DNA of 11,203 nucleotides from Baffinella frigidus (lineage: Eukaryota > Cryptophyceae > Cryptomonadales > Baffinellaceae), in contig MU646810.1 of the NCBI GenBank assembly GCA_026770585.1, positions 44,878 through 56,080 of the forward strand, given 5' to 3'. The notes under the pieces were generated by a model. That model searched no databases. It saw only the letters and a list, made by a program, of their open reading frames with translations, and was not told the origin of the DNA. Below, piece by piece: positions 5,844 to 11,203 of this stretch (position 1 is the stretch's first letter; each line of letters starts with the position of its first letter). The translations under genes were made by a program, and so were the position numbers.

Positions 5844-5951
5844 GGTTGGCGGTCGATGACCCCTAGGTTGGTAGTTAACCCTACGGATCTCCTATGACCA
5901 GGCCTACCGTAGGAGGTAGATCTCCTAGTGTGAACACATCGACCGCCAACC
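5844..5951. mobile_element. Foldback with GGTTGGCGGTCGATG ends
   Basis: Perfect 15-bp inverted ends. The interior (about 5880-5930) is the reverse complement of the middle of the element at 5131-5279, so material of one element family is embedded in another. It abuts the preceding 140-bp element with no spacer. Confidence 0.75.
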
Positions 5952-5985
5952 TAGGGGTCCCGAAACCCTCGTAGTTCGGCGAGGA

Positions 5986-6126
5986 CCACCAACCCTCACA
6001 GGAGGACCAAATCGTCGATTTCAAACCCCTCAGTTTACCTGGGCAGACCCCCCCTTTCGGGGGGTCTGCCAAGGTAGATCCGAGGTTTTGAAATCGGTGA
6101 TTTGGTCCTCCCGTGAGGGTTGGTGG
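5986..6126. mobile_element. Foldback with CCACCAACCCTCAC ends, copy 1
   Basis: Ends CCACCAACCCTCAC and complement, inner arms GGACCAAATCGTCGATTT (and a slightly altered complement), tip hairpin GGCAGACCCCCC/GGGGGGTCTGCC at 6042-6070. Confidence 0.85.
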
Positions 6127-6129
6127 GGT

Positions 6130-6165
6130 TCTCCAGAGTGCATCGAGGTCAACTACCCCCCATCA
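6130..6165 (+). repeat. Copy of the NASP-like exon 2 end with donor
   Basis: TTCTCCAGAGTGCATCGAG/GTCAACTACC matches TTCTCCAGAGTGCATCGAG/GTCAGCTACC at 5560-5588, with weaker similarity for another 15 nt. Confidence 0.85.
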
Positions 6166-6638
6166 GGACCACGCCAGACTGCAGGAGGGGGGTGGATTTT
6201 TTAAAACCGTAACATGATACGAGTGTCAACTTTTGAAAACCGCTGCCTTGAGGGGAAATCGACTTTTGGCGACCCCTTCCAAGACTCTGGCGTGGAAACG
6301 AAGCCCGCTCTCCAAAAGTGCATGTCTTGCAGTACACATCATCTATCGGTCTTTCTTTGTTGGTCCAACCACCTAGCTCCGCCTGAGTTAATTTGGTTTC
6401 CTCAAAACGAGGAGATTCGGTGCAAGATTATGTTCCTGGTGTGCGGTACAAATTCCATATTTGGCCTGAGGAATTTGGCCTGCAAAATATACGAATTCCA
6501 CATTTGGCCTGAGGACCTTTTGAAGAAGTTGCGACCATATTTGGTCTGGAAACAATCAGTCAACCAGATGCAGGCAGAGCTAGACCTCCTCGCTATGTCT
6601 GAGTCTGAATTCGGTCTTGGCGAGCCCGAGGTCTTTCC

Positions 6639-6723
6639 CGCTCCAAAGTTAACGGATCTGTACCGCACATCCAGCTTGTCAACTTGAAAATAGTCGGTCG
6701 ACCGGACTGAGGCAGAGCTAGAC
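6639..6723 (+). repeat. Dispersed AAGTTGAC/GTCAACTT element, copy 2
   Basis: Same order of motifs as the copy at 4435-4515 (AAAGTTAACGGATCTGTACC, CTTGTCAACTTGAAAATAG, GAGGCAGAGCTAGACC). Similarity also extends upstream (TTGGC/GAGCCCGAGG type). Confidence 0.75.
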
Positions 6724-6822
6724 CACCGCACATGCCAGCACGCAAATGTTGCTTTCTGCAGATTTATCTCGGTGTTTTTTACCATCCCCGTCTCTAAGGC
6801 GGTTTCAGTGGTTCTTCCCTCG

Positions 6823-6887
6823 GGTTGACGGACTATTCTCAAGTTGACATTCTCGCTTCCTGGTACAAATCCGTCAACTTTGGCGTG
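6823..6887 (-). repeat. Dispersed AAGTTGAC/GTCAACTT element, inverted copy
   Basis: Read on the minus strand it gives AAAGTTGACGGATTTGTACC, a variable centre and GTCAACTTGAGAATAGTC. It ends 6 nt before the exon 3 acceptor CAG, so it supplies the sequence immediately upstream of a functional 3' splice site. Confidence 0.75.
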
Positions 6888-6893
6888 CCGCAG

Positions 6894-6986
6894 GGCTACT
6901 TCATGTACGCGAAGAGCCTGATGCTTCTGCAAAACCAGCGGGATATCGACGCCGGTTCCAAAAGACCGCTAACGCAGCCCAGTGCG
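6894..6986 (+). CDS. NASP: NASP-like histone chaperone, exon 3
   Basis: The exon begins after GTGCCGCAG and encodes GYFMYAKSLMLLQNQRDIDA followed by GSKRPLTQPSA. Joined in phase 0 to exon 2 it gives ECIE-GYFMYAKSLMLL, which lines up residue for residue with the ECxEaFFxYGKSLL signature of NASP at the start of TPR2. The residues after LLQNQRDID begin the variable loop that interrupts TPR2 in this family. The 3' end is less certain: the chosen donor is GCG followed by GTGCTC at 6987, which keeps phase 0 with exon 4, but the frame is open to 7061 and other GT sites (for example near 6953 and 7057) are possible. Confidence 0.7.
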
Positions 6987-7264
6987 GTGCTCCCCCACGC
7001 CCCCACCAGCAACCCGAAACAGCTTACTTCGGGTCTGGGAGCTTCGGGTATTCGTCGGTAGGGCCCTACGGTAGGACATCCCTAGGGAGCTAGGTTTTTC
7101 CTAGGGGGGGGGGGGGGATGGCGTGTACACTTTAAAGTGTACATCCTGGAGGAAACCCCGTTTTTCGAAAACAGGTTTGGCAAGACGGTTCCAAAAGGCT
7201 GGCATCGCGGCCTAGAGCGGTGCTACACCCTAGTACTGAGTCAGGCTATTTGGATTCGCCACTT

Positions 7265-7404
7265 TTATCCGGGGAAACCTATTTTTCTTTAGTTTGATGG
7301 CAAGGAAAATTACTACACAATTCATTTTTATTAGTAATATTCAAGCATTTATGTAGTAAATTTCCTTGCCATGAAGCTAAAGAAAAACAGGTTTCCCCGG
7401 ATAA
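7265..7404. mobile_element. 140-bp foldback element, TTATCCGGGG family, copy 2
   Basis: Same ends, same core (TAGTAATATTCAAG) and identical length as the copy at 5704-5843, with scattered substitutions in both arms. The minus-strand frame inside it is not a gene. Confidence 0.9.
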
Positions 7405-7494
7405 AATTGGGGAAGACGGGGCACTTTGGAGCGGAAAATTTGAAGGATGTCCACAAACCCAGCATGTCAATTTGAGGAGGGTCGGTCAACATTA

Positions 7495-7656
7495 ATAGGG
7501 TAACGGCCTGAAAATGGGGCAGTTAGGCCTACGGCATTGCCTAGGACCTCCTACCGTAGGCCGAGACTTTTTGGTCCTAGGATCCCTCGGCCTACGGTAG
7601 GAGGTCCTGGGCAATGCCGTATGCCTAACTTCACCATTTTCAGGCCGTTACCCTAT
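7495..7656. mobile_element. Foldback element, ATAGGG-ended CCTACGGTAGG family, copy 2
   Basis: Inverted ends ATAGGGTAACGGCCTGAAAA and complement; inner arms with CCTACGG(C)ATTGCC and CCTACCGTAGG. About 162 bp. Confidence 0.85.
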
Positions 7657-7754
7657 GAACATGACCAGGGCAGAGTTGGACGTCCTTCTTGCTCGCATAC
7701 TCAGGACACCCGAAACTCCCTTAAACCTCAACCCTTACCCCTTACCCCTGGCCC

Positions 7755-7885
7755 CTGAATCCTAAACCTTGAACCCTAAACCCTAAACTCTAAACCCCAA
7801 CGCCTAAACTCTAAACCCTGAACACTTAACCCTAAACCCTAAACCCTAAACCCTAAACCCTAAAACCTCAAACCTCAAACCCCAT
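7755..7885 (+). repeat. CCCTAAA array
   Basis: Best-preserved stretch is CCCTAAA repeated in register at about 7830-7864, with degenerate CCCTGAA, ACCTCAA and CTCTAAA units around it. Opposite orientation to the arrays left of 3 kb, but the same orientation relative to the sense strand of its host gene. Confidence 0.85.
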
Positions 7886-7947
7886 ATGGTTTTCGCGTGC
7901 CCTCTTCCCGGGCCACGAACCCAATGTGTCAATGTGGATGCACGTAC

Positions 7948-8100
7948 ATAGGCGAACGGGCCGAAAATGGGGGTAGTTAGGCCTACGGTATTGACTACGG
8001 TAGGCCGTAGGGGCCTAGGGGGGCTCCTGCGAAAAAAACCACGGCCTACCGTAGGTAATACCGTAGGCCTAACTACCCCATTTTCAGTGCGTTATTCTAT
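7948..8100. mobile_element. Foldback element, ATAGG-ended CCTACGGTAGG family, copy 3
   Basis: Ends ATAGGCGAACGGGCCGAAAA and a weaker complement; inner arms GTAGTTAGGCCTACGGTATT and complement. About 153 bp; ends more eroded than in the 7495 copy. Confidence 0.8.
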
Positions 8101-8591
8101 TAACGTGCCCTTCTCACGTGCCATCAAAGTCCCTGAGATGAACGCGCTTGCACCCATCGACCGATTTCCAGCTCTGCCTCAACAACTTTGGAGCGGCAAA
8201 GAGCCCGGGCTCACCAAAGTGGTGAGCCCAGATAGACTGAGACAGCGCTAGAGGCTCGACGGTCCCTGAGATGCACTCCACGCAAGAGTGTAGGGCTGAC
8301 CTGGGAAAACAAGTCAGTTCACACGGAATTTGTACCATCTTTCCGATATTTCGATTTTGCTCTGGGGAGAATGTCCACTTATTAACTTAAAGAATAGCCA
8401 GATCTAGCTATTTCTCCTGTAAGCCAGTCAGCTCTACACTCTTGCGTGGCCAGCGCGCCTCGACTGATCAACCGATTCGACAAATCGTGCGTGCGTCGCA
8501 TCTCCCGACTTGATCCGCGCGTCTCGCGTGCTTGGCTCGTGTGGCAACAATGGCGAAACCTCTCCATAAATCCAGAAATGTCGCGCGGCAG

Positions 8592-8734
8592 GGTGCGGAC
8601 ACCGCCCCAGCGGAGGAGAACGGGGGGGACGTGACGGGGGATGGGGAGGAGGATGACCCGTGTAGCGTGGCGAGAAAGATGCTGGAGCGGTCTCGCGGCA
8701 TCCTCGTTGCCGCGTCCAGCAGCCGCCGTGCGAG
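8592..8734 (+). CDS. NASP: NASP-like histone chaperone, exon 4 (acidic loop and second half of TPR2)
   Basis: The acceptor CGCGCGGCAG is followed by GADTAPAEENGGDVTGDGEE and DDPCSVARKMLERSRGIL. This is a short acidic, Gly-rich loop leading into a helix, the same order as the acidic insertion followed by the L-AW-ML--A helix in NASP. The loop here is only about 25-40 residues, much shorter than the loop of long animal NASP isoforms. The donor GCGAG followed by GTTCCG is in phase 2 and fits exon 5 exactly, rebuilding an AGA Arg codon and the string RRA-R-LADVLELLG. The frame continues open to the stop at 8775-8777 but without family resemblance. Confidence 0.7.
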
Positions 8735-8903
8735 GTTCCGCATCCTCCACACGAGGCTAGAAATGGGACCATTTTAAAACAGAGCTTCTTTTACAAGTGA
8801 AGGGGGGGAAAGAAATGTGTAGTAATTTTCATACAAATAGGGGCATAATCGTGCCCGTGACTGGTACTAAATTTAACAACCCCACATTTAAAATACCCCC
8901 TCT

Positions 8904-8935
8904 TCCGCCGTGCGAGGTTTCGCATCCTGCCCCCG
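8904..8935 (+). repeat. Copy of the NASP-like exon 4 end with donor
   Basis: CCGCCGTGCGAG/GTTTCGCATCCT matches CCGCCGTGCGAG/GTTCCGCATCCT at the exon 4 boundary (8723-8746). Part of it recurs at 9331-9357, and an upstream part (CATCCTCGTTG.CGTCCAGCAGCC) recurs at 9143-9165. Confidence 0.75.
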
Positions 8936-8957
8936 GAATGCGAAACCAAAAGTCAAC

Positions 8958-9050
8958 TTACCTGATGACAATTAACTTACCTGATGACAATTAACACGGT
9001 GGACTAGGAACGTTTCATCAAAAGTCAACTTACCTGATGACAATTAACTT
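8958..9050 (+). repeat. TTACCTGATGACAATTAA repeat, three copies
   Basis: Two copies are adjacent (8958-8995) and one lies at about 9030-9047. An AAAGTCAAC prefix precedes the first and third. Confidence 0.85.
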
Positions 9051-9183
9051 GAAGGATTCCTCTAATGCAAATTGGTCACGTAACACCCCAGAATCCGGGG
9101 TCAACGAACCCCTCGCAGCCCACCGAGTGGTGGACAGGACGACATCCTCGTTGCGTCCAGCAGCCACGGCAACTCCCCCCCTG

Positions 9184-9315
9184 CTTAGATTTGAGCTCGC
9201 CATTATTTCGCCCCCCCCCCCGAAATTTCACAGGTGAAATTGGACACCCCCACATGAAATTTACATGTGAAATTTCGGGGGGGGGGGGCGAAATAATGGC
9301 GAGCTCAAATCTAAG
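9184..9315. mobile_element. Foldback with CTTAGATTTGAGCTCGCC ends and homopolymer C/G arms
   Basis: Arms of more than 35 bp run from CTTAGATTTGAGCTCGCC through ATTATTTCG into a run of about 12 C, mirrored by G on the other side. The centre has further AAATTTCACAGGTGAAATT-type palindromes. Confidence 0.85.
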
Positions 9316-9533
9316 TGGGACAGAGCTAGGAGGTTTCGCATCCTGCCCCCGGAAATGACAGGAATTTCATCTTGGTAGATAACTGAATCAGTTCCTTTTC
9401 AATAGGAGGTTGTATAGGAGAAATTAGTTAGGGCATAGTAAATTTAATTAGGCCTCCTGATTAACTGAAAACGCGAATTAGGGAACTGGTTCAGATATCT
9501 TTCGAGATGAACTTCTAGCTCTTTCTCTTCTAA

Positions 9534-9634
9534 TTCGGTCTCGCCAGTTTGGTAAGACCGGGCTCGTTTTCGCTCCAACGTTGACGGATCTGTGCCACGA
9601 GCCCAGGATGTGAACTTGAGAGTAGTCGACCAAC
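9534..9634 (+). repeat. Dispersed AAGTTGAC element, copy interrupted by a foldback
   Basis: CGCTCCAACGTTGACGGATC through GTGAACTTGAGAGTAGTCG, then the insertion at 9630-9774, and the expected tail CCGACTGAGGCAGGGCTAG resumes at about 9788. Confidence 0.7.
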
Positions 9635-9774
9635 CCTCACGATTGGACCAAATCGTCGATTTTAGACTTGAGATATACCCTTGCAGAGACCCCGGATCCG
9701 GGGTCTCTGCAAGGGTACATCAAGGGCAATTCTGAAAGCTAAAATCGACGATTTGGTCCAATCGTGAGGGTTGG
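9630..9774. mobile_element. Foldback with CCAACCCTCAC ends, copy 2
   Basis: Same ends and GGACCAAATCGTCGATTTTA arms as the element at 5986-6126, with a different tip: a 42-bp perfect palindrome at 9676-9717. It is flanked by direct repeats GTAGTCGACCAACCC and splits a copy of the dispersed AAGTTGAC element. Confidence 0.85.
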
Positions 9775-9832
9775 TGGTAGTCGACCAACCCGACTGAGGC
9801 AGGGCTAGCCTCCTGAGGCAGGGCTAGATTCC

Positions 9833-9955
9833 TGGTAACCCTAACCCCTAACCCCTGACCCCTTACCCCTATCCCCTAACCCTACACCCTGAACCCTGAA
9901 CCCTGAACCCTGAACCCTGAACCCTGAACCCGAAACCCGAAACCCGAAACCTGCA
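9833..9955 (+). repeat. CCCTAAC/CCCTGAA/CCCGAAA array
   Basis: Grades from CCCTAAC through CCCTGAA (several in register at 9888-9928) to CCCGAAA, then to AATTCTGAATTC-type sequence. Intronic, C-rich on the sense strand. Confidence 0.8.
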
Positions 9956-10032
9956 ATTCTAACTTCTGAATTCAAAACCGGGTTTTGAATTCAGAATTCA
10001 CAAGTTTGAAAACCTACATTCTGAATCCAACC

Positions 10033-10073
10033 CCCTCAACCAGACTGGCCGACGTCCTGGAGCTCCTCGGGCG
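10033..10073 (+). repeat. Truncated copy of NASP-like exon 5 start
   Basis: Acceptor CCCTCAACCAG plus 30 nt of exon 5 (LADVLELLG), one silent difference (GAC/GAT), diverging after GGGCG. The full exon repeats it at 10183-10223. Confidence 0.85.
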
Positions 10074-10140
10074 CTACACCCTGAACCCTGAACCCTGAAC
10101 CCGAAACCCGAAACCCGAAATCTGAAACCTGAAATTCTGA
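10074..10140 (+). repeat. CCCTGAA/CCCGAAA array between two exon 5 starts
   Basis: Resembles the end of the 9833-9955 array (CCCTGAA then CCCGAAA then GAAATTCTGAATTC). It lies between the truncated exon 5 copy (10033-10073) and the real exon 5. Confidence 0.75.
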
Positions 10141-10144
10141 ATTC

Positions 10145-10178
10145 AATATAATAATAATAATAATAATAATTAATAATA
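10145..10178 (+). repeat. ATA/AAT trinucleotide microsatellite
   Basis: Near-perfect ATA repeat of about ten units with one TTA interruption, directly upstream of the exon 5 acceptor. Confidence 0.9.
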
Positions 10179-10193
10179 CATACCCTCAACCAG

Positions 10194-10394
10194 ACTGGCC
10201 GATGTCCTGGAGCTCCTCGGGCGGCTCTCCCTCTCTGGAACGACCGGGGAGGATAGCGGGGGGCACGCAGGGGCGCAGCGGTGCTTCGAAGAGTGTCTCG
10301 TGATTCGGGAGGAGCTCGCGAAGAAGGGGTGGGAGAAAGGGGCCGAGGCGCTGCGGGAAGCAAGGAGCAATTTGCAGGAGTGCAGGGCATGGCT
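10194..10394 (+). CDS. NASP: NASP-like histone chaperone, exon 5 (probably continues off right edge)
   Basis: After the acceptor CCCTCAACCAG the exon completes the split Arg codon and encodes LADVLELLGRLSLSGTTGED, then a loop and AQRCFEECLVIREEL, followed by a charged helix ending SNLQECRAW. This is a TPR of the SHNi type: helix A (LADVLELLG), an expanded turn, helix B (FEECLVIREEL). The frame meets TGA at 10396-10398, but that TGA sits inside a strong donor, CT followed by GTGAGG at 10395. An intron start is therefore at least as likely as the protein end, especially since a last TPR seen in the family is missing. A 30-nt copy of the exon start with its acceptor lies upstream at 10033-10073. 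About 198 residues of the protein are visible over the five exons. Confidence 0.68.
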
Positions 10395-10406
10395 GTGAGG
10401 GTGCAG

Positions 10407-10517
10407 GGGTACCTCGCTCATAAGAAACTGCCTCCCCCCTAGGACCACCGTAGGGCCCTGGGCATAGGGCTACTGTAGGGCCTTAGGGGGAGGCGCTTTC
10501 TTGTGAGCGAGGTACCC
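10407..10517. mobile_element. 111-bp foldback, GGGTACCTCGCTCA family, copy 1
   Basis: Ends GGGTACCTCGCTCATAAGAA and complement with two differences; the interior includes CCGTAGGGCCCTGGGCATAG. Same length as the copy at 10730-10840. Confidence 0.9.
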
Positions 10518-10729
10518 TTGTACGGTCGCCTTTGAGGGTGTTGAGAATGCTCATGCGGTGGCGTCTTGACACTCTTGGACGTTTGGATGAGTCATCTGCA
10601 GGCTTGAGGGTAACAAAGAAGAAACGCGACGTGTAAGTGAATCTACTTCGGAGGCCTAAGTGGCGTCCTCATAACCTTGCGTGCTTAGATACCCGTAAAG
10701 CCTAGACACCCACAGTAGATGCGGGCACA

Positions 10730-10840
10730 GGGTATCTCGCTCATAAGAAACCGCCTCCCCCTAGAACCCTACAGTAGGGCTGTGCCTAGGGCCCTATGGT
10801 TGTCCTAGGGGGGTGGTGCTTTCTTATGAGCGAGGTACCC
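10730..10840. mobile_element. 111-bp foldback, GGGTACCTCGCTCA family, copy 2
   Basis: Ends GGGTATCTCGCTCATAAGAA and CTTATGAGCGAGGTACCC; the interior (CCCTACAGTAGGGC, CCTAGGGCCC) corresponds to that of copy 1. Two copies 212 bp apart in the same orientation. Confidence 0.9.
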
Positions 10841-11086
10841 CTGTAACAAAGCAGAAACGAAGCAGATGCGGCGGGTGGTGGCTGCGGGATGGCATTGGAG
10901 CCATTGCTCGGGCAGATGTCTCTCGGAATACATCATCGGAACTCAGTGTGGCGAGGCGGGGCAGGTGCGGGGGGGCGAGAGGCCCCCCACAACGCACCAC
11001 GCAATCTCGGGGTTCCTGGCGGTTCCCGAGTTTACGTACGCCGAGTACAGATGTAGTGAAACTTCGCCAAAAATCACCTCGAGCCT

Positions 11087-11203
11087 CAGGATTCAGTCAG
11101 GACGACTCAGGATTCGGTCAGGATTCAGTCAGGACGACTCAGGATTCAGTCAGGATTCAGTAAGGAGGACTCAGGATTCAGTCAGGAGGACTCAGGATTC
11201 AGT
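11087..11203 (+). repeat. Minisatellite of CAGGATTCAGT and CAGGACGACT-type units
   Basis: Irregular alternation of ACTCAGGATTCAGT and CAGGACG/AGGAGG modules, higher-order period about 31 and 21 bp; runs off the right edge. Confidence 0.85.

Larger units (their letters stand above)
5578..6893 (+). other. Intron 2 of the NASP-like gene
   Basis: Donor GTCAGC, acceptor GTGCCGCAG. It carries three foldbacks (5704-5843, 5844-5951, 5986-6126), a copy of the exon 2 end plus donor at about 6130-6165, a dispersed AAGTTGAC element (about 6640-6723) and an inverted copy of it ending just before the acceptor (6823-6887). The stretch 6170-6630 holds no feature I recognise beyond a reverse-complement copy of the GGTCGCAACTTCTTC motif near 6533. 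Confidence 0.65.
6987..8591 (+). other. Intron 3 of the NASP-like gene
   Basis: This intron contains foldbacks at 7265-7404, 7495-7656 and 7948-8100, a 20-bp palindrome GTGTACACTTTAAAGTGTAC-like at about 7124-7145, a homopolymer G run near 7106-7119, a diverged copy of the exon 3 tail near 7183-7232, a partial dispersed element near 7425-7492 and a CCCTAAA array at 7755-7885. The stretch 8101-8590 contains a short direct match of CTACACTCTTGCGTGG with the reverse complement of a site near 8279-8293 and otherwise nothing identified. Confidence 0.55.
8735..10193 (+). other. Intron 4 of the NASP-like gene
   Basis: Donor GTTCCG, acceptor CTCAACCAG. It includes copies of the exon 4 end at about 8904-8935, 9143-9165 and 9331-9357, an 18-bp repeat TTACCTGATGACAATTAA three times (8958-9050), foldbacks at 9184-9315 and 9630-9774, a dispersed element at about 9534-9634, CCCTAA-type arrays at 9833-9955 and 10074-10120, a copy of the exon 5 start (10033-10073) and an ATA microsatellite. 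Confidence 0.6.
10395..11203 (+). other. Right-edge region, probable intron 5 of the NASP-like gene
   Basis: It follows a GTGAGG donor. It holds two copies of a 111-bp foldback (10407-10517, 10730-10840), an unassigned spacer between them, and a minisatellite at the end. The open frame at 10813-11163 includes foldback arm and minisatellite sequence and shows no family resemblance, so no exon is called here. Confidence 0.45.

Noticed and set aside
6042-6070. GC-rich hairpin resembling a bacterial terminator
   Set aside because: It is the tip of a foldback element in a eukaryotic intron and no U tract follows.
6214-6932. Two long open frames on opposite strands in intron 2
   Set aside because: No recognisable domain, overlap with dispersed repeats, and position inside an intron whose flanking exons join in phase.
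7279-7470. Minus-strand open frame of 63 codons
   Set aside because: It lies almost wholly within the 140-bp foldback and its flanks.
7755-7885. Chromosome end
   Set aside because: The arrays are degenerate and flanked by genes and introns on both sides, so they are interstitial.
8382-8772. Minus-strand frames antisense to NASP-like exon 4
   Set aside because: Shadows of the GC-rich exon; no family resemblance, while the plus strand gives phase-consistent splice joins.

Overview
The window reads as nuclear DNA of a eukaryotic microalga, not bacterial or organellar DNA. Two genes are split by spliceosomal introns and there is no operon layout. Degenerate TTTAGGG/CCCTAAA telomere-type arrays are scattered through it, and the introns are packed with short non-coding foldback (MITE-like) elements. 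One gene carries what looks like a signal peptide followed by a transit-like stretch, as expected for import into a complex plastid. One intron seems to use a GC donor, and most acceptors are AG followed by G. Together these traits fit a dinoflagellate or another complex-plastid alga with plant-type telomeres, but the species cannot be fixed from the sequence.

Layout. A divergent gene pair fires outward from roughly 3.4-4.3 kb. Leftward (minus strand) runs an RluA-type RNA pseudouridine synthase: exon 1 at 2893-3423 (signal/transit region, KP.G motif, catalytic HRLD), exon 2 at 2294-2364, exon 3 at 890-973, continuing off the left edge. Rightward (plus strand) runs a NASP/Sim3/Hif1-type (SHNi-TPR) histone chaperone: exon 1 ending at 4355, then 5500-5577, 6894-6986, 8592-8734 and 10194-10394, probably continuing off the right edge. 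Both reading frames are recovered only by joining exons across introns of 0.5-1.6 kb. The joins keep phase and rebuild family-like protein across every junction. The two products act in different compartments (plastid or other organelle RNA modification versus nuclear histone handling); nothing suggests a shared pathway.

The most interesting content is how the introns are built. Almost every exon has one or more truncated copies of its own edge lying in the adjacent intron. Copies of the acceptor plus exon start lie upstream of the real exon, and copies of the exon end plus donor lie downstream. The copies are about 40-65 bp and bracket a foldback element or a telomere-like array. At 1286-1498 an inverted arm preserves the uninterrupted version, so a 121-bp insertion with a 46-bp direct duplication can be read directly. 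The true intron ends also lie in short direct repeats shared with the next exon start. This suggests that insertions with unusually long target duplications have repeatedly copied splice sites, enlarging introns and perhaps creating them.

The remainder comprises several foldback families (terminal types of fixed length, 140 bp and 111 bp among them), most sharing a CCTACGGTAGG-like palindromic core, a dispersed small foldback with AAGTTGAC/GTCAACTT arms, microsatellites and a terminal minisatellite. No tRNA, rRNA, CRISPR array or prokaryotic gene was recognised.
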